Below the pieces are notes generated by a model. The model had not been told where the DNA came from, did no database searches, and worked only from the letters and a program-made list of their open reading frames with translations. Shown in pieces: positions 21,601-31,100 of a stretch of 64,000 nucleotides of DNA. The stretch covers positions 233,294-297,293 of the forward strand of contig NMRB01000049.1 in assembly GCA_002633025.1 (NCBI GenBank), given 5' to 3'. The stretch is from Notospermus geniculatus (taxonomy: Eukaryota; Nemertea; Pilidiophora; Heteronemertea; Lineidae). The translations under genes were made by a program, and so were the position numbers. How positions within the stretch are numbered: the first letter of the stretch is position 1; each line of letters begins with the position of its first letter.

Positions 21601-22236
21601 AGTAATCCATTGATCAATGATGCATACATTGAGGCCGAACTCCTATTCAAGGCGGGGAAATTTTCCTGGGTTGCCTTCGTGTCATCGATATGTGAAAAAC
21701 TAAAAATTGGACACTCTTCACCCAGGAGAATTGATCTCAAACTCATTAAAAATGCCTTAATGAGCCGCTACAATGCCTTTTGGAAGTTAAAAGTCTTTGA
21801 TGATTCCAACTGTGTTAATGGTAACAAGTTGAGGTCATTTAGACTTTTTAAGAATGATTTTGGTTTTGAACCATATTTAGACACAATTAAAGATAAAGAA
21901 AAGCTGTCAGTATATACTAAATTTCGTGTCAGCTCCCATCGTCTAAGAATCGAAACAGGGAGGCATTCTGGAACCCCTCTAAATGAGAGAATTTGTAACG
22001 CCTGCTCAGGAGGAGCAATTGAAAATGAACTCCATTTCCTCTGTGAATGCCCCAAATACCAGAATGACAGAATGACTGTCTTAAATCACTTCCAAAAGGC
22101 CTCGGTTCATTTCGCAAACCTCGAACCAAAGGAGCGATTCATTTTTATGCTCTCGTCTGAAGATACCAAATCAATTTTGGTCATCTCAGATTTTGTATTT
22201 AAAGCTATGAAAGCTCGAGGCATAGACGGGTCATAA
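18634..22236 (+). CDS. Retrotransposon ORF2: APE endonuclease and reverse transcriptase
   Basis: 1200 residues. The N-terminal APE-type endonuclease (about 10-295) has N16, E47 in TETHL, D173-N175 in LLGDFN and the terminal SDH (285-287). The reverse transcriptase spans about 560-850: NYRGITINSC, FIDFQKAYD for motif A, GVKQGDPLSPLLFNLY for motif B, and the catalytic YADD at 784-787, then KINLKKSK and YLGVEF. Near the C terminus a CX2CX9HX4C zinc-knuckle-like motif starts CNACSGG. No RNase H domain is seen. It nicks target DNA and primes reverse transcription on the element RNA. All key residues are present, so it looks competent. Confidence 0.95.
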   Translation: MKVRKSVEEVVIGQWNIEGLVSKSGSKLEDQSVHEQVIANDIFFLTETHLLAQPDSTLNIDLNKIQVDDFTLLKFKSRAKHPKAKKGSGGVAVWVRNSVLKGISFIQTKSSDILWIKFDKHFFNECQDIYAAGCYLSPKSSTYSSRQDLQFWDELAGDILRLKKTGSIILLGDFNTRISNKADFIVNDDDKFSPIPSGYLADNISAKRNSMDTTCCPKEYVDNLLGICSSAGLRILNGRVIGDTKGKFTCHKYNGSSVVDYAIVSHDLLHRVRYFKVSDFFESVSDHCMISFALRFEKFSPAAPTNNDSKTKEFSSGPKLKWSEQSEFIFKSEMSSTEVKDKISKIMESSFQKQDMESRVEDVNAIILETAEKACKKSVAKNKPSASSCKTKGPMNKKWFDKDCGVLKRNLQSVGKRLVTCPKNHELRMQFFRLKKEYKRLVKWKRKRFQQQLLDNISAFSQRDPKQYWKLVEELRGQKKSSDRSDCIPMQDWLKHYKSLYQDPSESEDLHTDDRVATDSITKQVFTELDFEIKKEEVVRVIKHLKNNKAAGLDRISNEMLKASMPALLEPITKIFNSILIHGTYPSVWRKGYVTNIFKAGDKHDPNNYRGITINSCFSKMFGSVLNNRLESFIKKRDILTPSQIGFQKKTRTSDHMFVLKALIDKYVKGNKKPLYFCFIDFQKAYDNIWHKGLFKKLADYGIGGKFFDVVQSMYCQNQVCVRSNNRLSDFFYSNKGVKQGDPLSPLLFNLYVNDIPNTVSPLPSTLSDNYPFLNNRLITSLLYADDLILISCTASGLQDSLNRLSDYCSEWRMKINLKKSKVMKVSGNGHKCKDSFFLSNNLLENVATYKYLGVEFSSSGSFSQAKQNLTIRAKKALFKLYSCIGGSYIPPSVGLKMFDQLISPICFYGAEIWAVENLGKKKFEGEWSLEETFYDQPIEQVNLSFCKFLSGVNKKANNLAVRGDLGRYPMGLNLILKCLKYWSHISSHSNPLINDAYIEAELLFKAGKFSWVAFVSSICEKLKIGHSSPRRIDLKLIKNALMSRYNAFWKLKVFDDSNCVNGNKLRSFRLFKNDFGFEPYLDTIKDKEKLSVYTKFRVSSHRLRIETGRHSGTPLNERICNACSGGAIENELHFLCECPKYQNDRMTVLNHFQKASVHFANLEPKERFIFMLSSEDTKSILVISDFVFKAMKARGIDGS

Positions 22237-22467
22237 GATTTTTTGTACATAAATAGTCCTTATTTCACTAGTGTTTTATCAACAATGTACATTCTAACAT
22301 TACACATGCACTTTCTTCATGCTATCTGTGGGTTGGGTACATTCCTCAGACAGATCCCAACCCACTTGTTTTCTCCTATCTCCCCTGTTTCTATATCAAC
22401 ACCACCCACGTTTATTGTATTTCCTCCAATATTAATCTGTGTATTTTTACGGAGTCAATAAACTTTA

Positions 22468-22494
22468 TTTGAATTTGAATTTGAATTTGAATTT
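22468..22494 (+). repeat. (TTTGAA)n 3' tail of the retrotransposon
   Basis: Four to five hexamer repeats directly after AATAAACTTTA. Simple repeat tails of this kind mark the 3' end of CR1/L2-like elements and are thought to be recognised by the element's reverse transcriptase. Confidence 0.85.
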
Positions 22495-23278
22495 GTCATG
22501 ACTGTGACTGTGTAGGCCTGGTCAAGCTCGTGTGCATAGGATTGGGCATGCGTGCATTGCATGCATTACACAACCCCAGTGCAGTGCAGTGACAGCGTCA
22601 TCATACTCATAGATTCAGTGTCAAAAGATAATCGTGGTTTTAGGCCTATAAATCGTGAAGACAAAAAGAGGCAGCGATAATAGAAAAAGGAATATGTGTG
22701 CATCCTTGGGTACATTACATTGGTTAGGGATAAATCATAGTTCGTCAACAAGAATTTTGTAAATAAATGTTGGTGAAAACACAAACTTCAGCTTACGAGG
22801 AGTTTCACTTTCTCCCACCAGGCGGAGACTCTGTGGATATGATAAAATAATCTCGGTCACCCGGCCGCCGTTTCGAATCTGTAATTTTTCTCCAGTTGCT
22901 GCACTAAAATGTAGTTTGGACGTCAATCATGTCGATAACATACATATTATAAAATAGTATATTTTGAGAAATAGTACTGACTTGATCGAGGTCGATTAAT
23001 TTTGTACGAATCGCTAAAATTTCTGTGTACTGAATCAACTGCTACAAATGACGTCAGCTGACCTCTGCCCCAAATCCGCATATTCTAATGAAGGAAGGGG
23101 CAGGGATCGCCCCTGACGTCATCGACATATTGACGAATCAGTTTAGACTAGTGTAACATTCTGACCAATGAAAACACAGAAAACTTGGCAGCTTCTGACA
23201 CAACCGCCGAGCCTGCCGTTCGAGTAAATCCTCGACCCTCGCATTCCAAAGCGAGATTTCTGCCACTGAACATTCAAC
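22495..23278. promoter_or_regulatory. CCT7 upstream region with two CRE palindromes
   Basis: Two perfect TGACGTCA sites (23049-23056 and 23114-23121) and a CCAAT word (about 23165) lie within 240 bases of the CCT7 start codon. A bZIP of the CREB/ATF class could act here. 22495-23000 shows no gene. Confidence 0.5.
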
Positions 23279-26200
23279 ATGATGGTGCGTGAATTTCGTT
23301 ATTAAATCCGTCTTCATCTTCCATCTCCTTGCATGAAATAAATATCAATGTTCATTGATACAATGTTTACTACACGTGTCAATGGTTGACACTCTTACTT
23401 TTTGACTGTGTTCCTTTCGTATAACGTTATAAATTACTTTTTTACCAATGCTGGTTCGCCGGTTGTTGGGAATGTCCCCTATGTCTTGTGTGCTTTCTGT
23501 AGTGTAAATGTACATAGAACGTTCCAGAGGAATGTTGACGTGCTTGAGATTGCCATCAAGGCCATATCTAACACTAGCAAAGTACCCGTCGTCAGATGAC
23601 ACCGTCGGTGTTGACATTATATATCTTGACTTTCAAAATGCTTTTGTTCCTCACGACACCGTACGTAGGCGTAGGCTCCTCCATGACATAGGCCTAGGCC
23701 TAAGCTTCATGTTTATGGAATTATTAGGCCTATATGGCACTCTCCGCTCCGCTAGGGGCAGAAGGGACCGGCGGCCATGTGGAGTCAGCGGATGAGATTT
23801 CATGCAACAAAATATTGAGCGATATCTTCATTGGCCCTGTTCCAAATGCATTGCTTCAAACTCGCAGAAGATACCTAAATTGGGCTTTCTAATAAATGAA
23901 AAACCCTTGTTGACGCAAGTTATGGGGTAGTTGTCTCAAGTTGACGCTTGTTGTCTCAATTTAGTATGACTGCCAGAATGATTTGATCACGACACATCTC
24001 TGACCAGAATTTATTTTTCAGCAACCAAGGATCATCCTCCTGAAGGAGGGCACAGACTCATCCCAGGGTAAACCACAGCTGATAAGTAACATCAATGCTT
24101 GCCAAGCAATAGTGGATGCTGTTCGAACAACCCTTGGTCCAAGAGGGATGGACAAATTGCTTGTTAATGATCAAGGTAGGATATGTTGGCATTGAACATC
24201 CTGAGAGCACAGAGCCCGTCTTACCCCTACCCTTCTGGAACTGTATGAAATACTTTGTCAAGTTGCCCCTCTGAGAAATATTGAATTGCCTCTGTTGAAG
24301 CAGCGTTGATGCTAAGAATATAGAAGTCAGTCAAAAAAAGTCAAGACTTTACTATAAGACTTGACTAGTGAGACTTAAAGGAGCACGGTATTGGATCTCA
24401 AATGCGTTATTTGACTGCCGACGTAGAGGGAGCCACCTAGCGGCAGTAAGACGAACTACAAAAATGCATTACAAAATGTACGCAGTAAATCGGGTCATTC
24501 GCCGAAACGTAGTTAGTCCCTCGGGTTGGAGAGTGGCGCAGTGGCGCCGGCTGTCGAGAAAAAGCAGCAATACCGTGCTCCTTTAANACTGCCTCTTAAC
24601 ATGATAGGAATAAAGAAAGTGCCAGGAGGAGCTTTGGAGGTAGGTTAATGAAGTCAACCCATTAAAAGATTACCAAGTCTAAAAATATCAAGAATTAGGG
24701 CCAAAAAGTTTTGATCAGATCAGTACATGTCCTTGTACCATTCCATTTTGCAGGATTCCAAATTAATTGATGGCGTAGCATTTAAGAAGACATTCAGTTA
24801 TGCTGGCTTTGAGATGCAACCGAAGAAGTATGTGGATCCAAAGATTGCGTTATTGAATGTGGAATTAGAGCTAAAAGCAGAGAAAGAGAATGCAGAAGTT
24901 AGGGTCGATAGTGTGGAGGTAAGAGAAAATAGTGATGAATGTGACACCTCTCGGGATTAGATCACTTTGAACCCAAATGGTAAGAAAAAGTTGTAGAAGG
25001 CAGAGGAGATCTGAAAAGGGGACCGTCCCAGTAGGGGAGGGGGAAGATATGTACAGGATGACAAGTAGCAGAAAATTAACACCTTATCCCCAGCTTGAAA
25101 TTTTTCCTCTCCATTTCAGGAATATCAAAATATCGTTGATGCAGAATGGAAAATTCTCTATGAAAAGCTAGACAAAATTCATGAGAGTGGGGCCAAGGTA
25201 GTTCTATCCAAGTTACCTATAGGAGATGTTGCTACACAGTTCTTTGCAGATAGGTAAGATTGGAGTTCATGAATCAGTTGACTGTGCCTATGAATCTCTC
25301 ATTGTGAATCGAATAAAAGTTGACATGTCTCTGCATTCCTAACATCCAGGGCCCATATTCATAAAACCTTGCCAGCTTAGTTGGCTGCTAGTTGTGTGCA
25401 TTGGCCTGTACAAACTAGGCATTTAGCAGGCAACTAAGCCTATCAGGGTTTTATAAATATGGGCCCAGGTGATTGTGTAGTTATCTGATTATGTTGCTCA
25501 TGCGACTCCCCTTGATTTCTCCAGAATTGCTTTGATCAACTTAGTTCTTTCATGGAATTTGGTATACATGTATTTTCCTGATGTGTCGATTTCTGTTGCA
25601 GAGATATGTTCTGTGCTGGTCGTGTCCCCGAAGATGATCTAAAGCGAACGATGAAGGCATGTGGTGGTGTTGTTCAAACGTCGATACATGCCATTACTGA
25701 TGATGTACTTGGTTCTTGTAGTTTGTTTGAGGAGGTGCAAATTGGAGGTGAAAGGTGAGAATGATAAATATGGTCTGGCACTACTGTAATGGGTCATGAT
25801 GCAATTGAGTGAATCCACTGATTAGTCAGCTGTGCATGTTGCCAGTACTTGCTCAGTGTTACAACAGTGGTAAAGCAAGTTGCTTCACACCCTTTGGACA
25901 ATGTCTGGCTGTCTTAGCTAGTGTTGCCCTGCCTGGGTGTGGAGCAGGGTTGCTGAGAGTTGGGGGTGGCTGTCTCTGTAGCTGCTTTCATAGTTTTTGC
26001 AACCTACAATTCTATCTTGCATCAAGAACACAACATTCCAAGATGGTTATTTGGTCCTGTAGAATAGTCAATTGTTCTTTACTCTAGGTTCAATCTCTTT
26101 ACTGGTTGTCCTCATGCTAAAACGTGTACCATAGTCTTAAGAGGAGGAGCAGAGCAGTTCATGGAGGAAACAGAGAGATCTTTACATGATGCCATTATGA

Positions 26201-26951
26201 TTGTACGAAGAGCTATAAAGAATGATTCTGTTGTGGCAGGTAAGCCAGAATCCTTTAGTTCTTGAATGGAATTGTCATTTTCCATGGTTTCTTGAGTCAT
26301 CTACTTGGATGTATTCTGTTGTATAATCCACTGTATTCTTTCTCAGGTGGTGGTGCCATTGAAATGGAATTGAGTAAATATCTGAGGGATTATTCGAGAA
26401 CGATTGCTGGTAAAGAACAACTGCTTATTGGTGCCATGGCAAAAGCTTTGGAGATCATCCCAAGACAGCTGTGCGATAATGCTGGGTTCGATGCCACGAA
26501 TATTTTGAATAAGTTGAGGCAGAAGCATGCTTCAGGTTAGTATGTCAGAATACCAACCAATTACTGGTACTTATTGTCAAAATGTCCCAATTTATAATCT
26601 ATTATTCCACGTGTACATGTACTGCATTTTCCTTGCTCTGGCTAATGCGTATGCCACAGTTTCTGTTGTATGAACATGTATCTGACTCAGTTGGGTTGTG
26701 CATATGATGAGCATTTCCCTTGTTCCTTTTCAGGTGGTACCTGGTATGGTGTCGACATCAATGCTGAAGATATTGCAGACAATTTCGAAGCGTGTGTATG
26801 GGAACCAGCTCTAGTTAAAATCAACGCTCTGACTGCTGCCTCTGAGGCGACGTGCCTCATTTTGTCAGTGGATGAAACAATAAAGAATCCGAAATCTGGC
26901 GGAGGTGAAAACCAGATGCCCATGGGGCGTGGAAGGGGTCGTCCACGTTAA
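23279..26951 (+). CDS. CCT7: T-complex protein 1 subunit eta (CCT7), exons missing
   Basis: Cytosolic chaperonin subunit that folds actin, tubulin and other substrates using ATP. Exons seen: 23279-23284 (MM), 24022-24175, 24588-24639 (starts at the gap), 24754-24918, 25120-25253, 25602-25754, 26088-26239, 26347-26535, 26734-26951. All join in frame with GT-AG sites except across the gap. Hallmarks: [12 protein letters not shown] and [11 protein letters not shown] near the start, [57 protein letters not shown] and the Gly/Arg-rich C-terminal tail GRGRGRPR. Roughly 135 residues by comparison with vertebrate CCT7, including the ATP-binding GDGTT motif, are absent at the single N at 24587. An assembly gap is more likely than a broken gene, because everything on both sides is intact. 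Confidence 0.95.
23600..23700 (+). pseudogene. Relic of a reverse transcriptase in CCT7 intron 1
   Basis: One frame reads [12 protein letters not shown] then [12 protein letters not shown], resembling RT motif A (xDxxKAFD) and the following helix of LINE polymerases, with the second catalytic-region residue lost. It is short and isolated; a chance match is possible. Confidence 0.4.
24375..24586. mobile_element. TTAA-flanked MITE abutting the assembly gap
   Basis: TTAA at both ends with perfect inverted termini AGGAGCACGGTATTG and CAATACCGTGCTCCT. It differs in sequence from the 9066 element but shares the TTAA signature. Its right TTAA touches the N at 24587, so the contig probably broke at this repeat. 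Confidence 0.75.
24587..24587. other. Assembly gap inside CCT7
   Basis: A single N separates a MITE end from the middle of a coding exon ([17 protein letters not shown]). Several CCT7 exons that must lie between 24175 and 24588 are absent, so the N stands for missing sequence, not one unknown base. Confidence 0.85.
25348..25467. repeat. Inverted-repeat element with GGGCCCATATTCATAAA ends
   Basis: The left arm AGGGCCCATATTCATAAAAC is mirrored by TTTATAAATATGGGCCC on the right, in a CCT7 intron. Similar ends recur at 36024 and 60655, with GGGCCGTATT variants at 45483, 49842 and 59097. Confidence 0.65.
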
Positions 26952-28149
26952 CGAACTCCAGTATTCTAGGAATATTTTTCATATTCACATAAGTGAAAAC
27001 CTGTACTGGTTGATTCTGGAACTGACATCTATGAACTGTCATTCTGATGTCTTCCATTCAAGAACGAAGTAACCAAGATATCAATGTGAACAAACATGTT
27101 ATAGAGCTTTCTGTGGACTTGAAGCTTCTGTTATTTATCAATCAATGGAGCTTAGATAGTATTGACAATATTCCTTCTTGATCTTCTGTGAAGCGGTTGG
27201 TGCTTGCTCCCAGAAGCCTATTATTATCACTTAAACCACTTGAAACGCCTATACCCTCATGATGTGTGCTCATTTTCCTTTAGTTGCTAGCTTTTGTACA
27301 TTTCTTTTGTAAATAATAATAAGTATGAACAGTCTGTTGATGTGAAAATATGTCTGCTCTTTCTCCTATTTCATGCCTGCTGAAATCCAGTGATGGTGCA
27401 ACTTGGGAGTTGAAGTATTCAAATAGGCTACAGCCATTTTTTGCAGTGGCAAACAGAATGAATACGGATATGAGCTACTATCTTGTAACTGCGAAAATAA
27501 GGGACAACAGTATGGTAGGTTTTCGCTATAATCATCTTGAAAATCAAGTCCTACGATCACTTTGCCTTCGAACCATGCTCCACTCAAATAGTCTAGTCCA
27601 AAGGTGTAGCGATATCAACCTTGATCATTTAAGATGGCTATGATGATCTTGGGCCAAATATGCATTACGTTTATGCCCTGTGGGATAGCTGTTGGATTAT
27701 CGTAACAGGGTGCCAAATATCCATGACCAAAGGAGTTGAGATCACACACATGTGCTGTGTTTTCGTCATCATGCATGGAATTGCCCTGTTTTCTAGTTTA
27801 ACCAACTACCGGTAGATGGCAGGGCTGTAGTTTTAAAAACTCCAAAAATGCTACTTTCTGGTTGATAATCAACTGCAACCAACGCCATCCTTATCAATTT
27901 GATGCTAAGAGGGTCGTTTCGTTCAAATGTCGTAGACATTTATCACATATTTATCAAATTTAATCTGATAATCATATCGACGATCATGACGATAGATGGA
28001 GGTCACTGCACATAATTTGATGACGTCACACACAGCTCTTGATATTTCCTTCGGGTTCAGGGGAGATGTCATCGCACATTTCGGATTAATTGCACCTTAT
28101 CGGATTATATGAGCGTGATTTTTGATGTCGTGATTATCAACTAAATACC
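26952..28149 (+). promoter_or_regulatory. CCT7 3' UTR and INPP5A upstream region
   Basis: 26952 to about 27320 is likely the CCT7 3' UTR (AT-rich end with AATAAT words, no canonical AATAAA). A perfect CRE TGACGTCA at 28021-28028 is 122 bases before the INPP5A start codon. No other gene is seen; a TACCGGTA lies at 27807. Confidence 0.45.
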
Positions 28150-31100
28150 ATGGCGTCAAAATATACAAATGTTCTGCTGGTTACAGCGAACGTGGGGTCA
28201 ATTTTTGAAGACGTAAGTCCAACCCTGACCTGATTTGGCTTTCCATGATGATCTGTGCTTGCAACGCAGTCGCAACTAACTGTATACAATGTAGGCCTGT
28301 ACGTCATTCGTAGTTCAGTGCTGGCGCGATCTCTCATGTCTTGTTACATTATTGCCCATGATATCTTGTAGGCCTAGGCCTTTATTCATGATGAATTTAT
28401 GCACTTGAGTTGTTTGGTTTGAGCATTATCATTGTTGAGCTCTTGAGAGTTTGGGGGGGGGGGGTTACATTTCAAGATGTTGATTGATATATCAGATACA
28501 TACATATAACATCTGCTATGCTGTAGGCCTACCGGTACTTCACACTCACCAGGTTTTCGGTATGCTCACTGCTACTATTACTAATGAATGAAAGATTTCT
28601 GTCACCTTCCCAGAGTCTAGAGATGAATTAATAAGGGGGCGCAAGCGACACGCTGCCCCTCTCATGCCAGCTGTCGCAGAATGTGTTTCGTCTCTTTAAT
28701 TTCAGATTTGTACTATAGATCGACGGCGTTGATTGCGGACCATGTTTACATGACTTGACCAGGGTAATCTCTTTTTAACGGGCCGCCCTGAATTTATTTC
28801 TGGCACTATGCCTTAACAAAGCACATCAGTGTGTTACCCAGCGCTTCTAGATCAAAGTGGATGTTAGTTTTTATCTATACCTGACTGTGTCTGTGCGTAA
28901 CTGCCGTGGAAACGAAAAATTTGCACTTCTATGTTTACATAAAAACGTGGAATCATCATGACGTCCCCCCGTGACGTTGCATTGGCATGCACGGATGTAT
29001 AGGCCGACACTACGCTCACGCTGTGACGTGACGTCATGACGTCACTCGCTGTGGAAAGTCACGGCCGAATTTCACACGTGGGGAGTTGTTTCATGTGGCA
29101 AAACTCATATATTTTACTGACTCGAAAGCAGATTTTCTCTAGAATTTCGTTACTTTGGTAAAATAGGGAATATCTTCTCCCAGATACATGAAAAATAAAA
29201 GTGGTTTCTTTACAAATAAGTTTTGAAATAGAGGTGTCATTTGGTGTTGTCAGTTTTCACCCGAGATGGTCCGCAATCAATGACGTTTATCTATAGTTGT
29301 AATCAAGTGCCCCCTTGTGCCTTATCCGAACACCTGGAATTCCCCCTGCTAAGCACCTGGGATCGGGCCATGGCACTAGGGACAGGGGCGTGCCTTCATG
29401 CGGCCAGCCTTATTAGACACACTTTGTAGAATCCTTGTCATATAATGTACTTTTCCCTCTTTTCAGCCTGAAAAAATGCTGAAGATGTGGCTGAATGAAT
29501 TCTTGGCGGTAAGTGTCTCTGCAGTACTACCGCTTGTTGTGTCCAGTTTGTTTACAACTTTTTTACTACTTGTAGGCCTAGTTCAGTAGAGCTCATTTGC
29601 AATAAACGGTGTCCACTTAAGATAATTTTGTCCTGCTCATTCATTTATGCATGGTGGGGTCAAACTGCAAGAAATGGAAGAAAATGCATGTAGAGAGAAC
29701 ATGCAGAAGGACAAAGACTAAGTTTGAATGGTTTCAGTGTCAGCTAGTTTGTTTTATGCCCAAAAGCAAAGTTTGAGAAATTTCAGCTTGGATTTTCATT
29801 CAGGGTTGGTACTTGAAATATTATTTGGAAGAGAAGTAAGCCTACTCATGAAAAGTTCAGAGAAGAGTTAGTCTGGGGGAAAATGAAGTGTGCATATCGG
29901 CGTACAATAATACTGCAGATAATACTTTCGATTCCGAATGAATTTATGGCCTACATGTATGTACTCCACAACCTATCTAGTTCAGCGTGCATTGGTTCTC
30001 ATCGTGCATGTCATGTGTATGAATGAAACATTTTTGTCGGTTACTAGGCCAAGTTATATTCAAATCAAATATTTGATAGGGACTCGTATATTATTCCTAT
30101 ATAGGCCTCGTGGATTTCTTTATTTATTCTGGCACATGTGCTGCGTCATTGATGAATCAAGTGTACACGATTACCTCCAACAAACACCACTAATCTGGAA
30201 CAATTAGGCCTACCTATCATAAAAAGCTCTGGATGTTTTACAAATGTTTAATAGGTTAAATGGTCGTGGTGGAGTTCCACTTTTTGCATGAGGAGAGTTG
30301 GGGCACTTGTATAATTAAGCATTGCTGGTATGATGTCAATGAGAATGATTTGATTTGTACCGTACCTGGTATTGTATTATACATTAAGCAAACATGATGT
30401 AATATTTGTAGACCAGGGCCGACCGCACAGAAAGTCCAATAGTGCCACCAGCACCCTATCGGTAGTTGGTTACAATGAATTTTCCCATTACCCGGTAACT
30501 AAACCCCGATAGGCACCGAAAGCACTATCGGACTTTCTGTGCGGTCAGCCCTGCAAAACAATGAATTTTCCCATTACCAGGTAACTAAACCCCGATAGGC
30601 ACCGAAAGCACTATCGGACTTTCTGTGCGGTCAGCCCTGCTTTGCAGAGACTACTTGTTGCTTTCATAGCCAAATTTCTTCTGTCTATCATCAAAAATAG
30701 ATAAGAGAGGAGTATTAGTATTGATGCCATGAAAGCAGTGTGTGAGATAACACTGAAGTTTTGTTATGATTTGCTGTTATTATGTGTTTCGTGAAGGCTA
30801 CCAACTGCACCCAATAATAATGCCAATCTTGTTGATAAATGTGGAGCATTCTTGCAGTTGAAAGTGACTTCGTCTCTAAAGCAAGAATCGCACAAAAAAA
30901 TTCAAAACAACACAGAATTGTAGTTAGAATTCACAGTGCAAGGCAAAATGTCTCTAGGGTAGCAAAACACAAGGGAGTTTTTGCCATTTCTCAACAAACC
31001 CGCATAAAAACTTGTCCAATGGCTATGAATTGTATACTCAGCGTTCTCGCCAAGGGACTTTGACGTGGCGCAGCGCCACGTTGTTTGATAAGGCCGCCAC

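Larger units (their letters stand above)
15977..22494 (+). mobile_element. Full-coding CR1/L2-like non-LTR retrotransposon
   Basis: It has two uninterrupted ORFs in the same orientation separated by 197 bases, a + strand AATAAA at 22457-22462, and a 3' tail of (TTTGAA)n at 22468-22494. The SGNH esterase plus PHD architecture of ORF1, the APE endonuclease and the absence of an RNase H domain point to the CR1/L2 branch. The lack of frameshifts suggests a recent, possibly mobile copy. The 5' boundary is undetermined; part of 15700-15976 is probably its 5' UTR. Confidence 0.9.
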
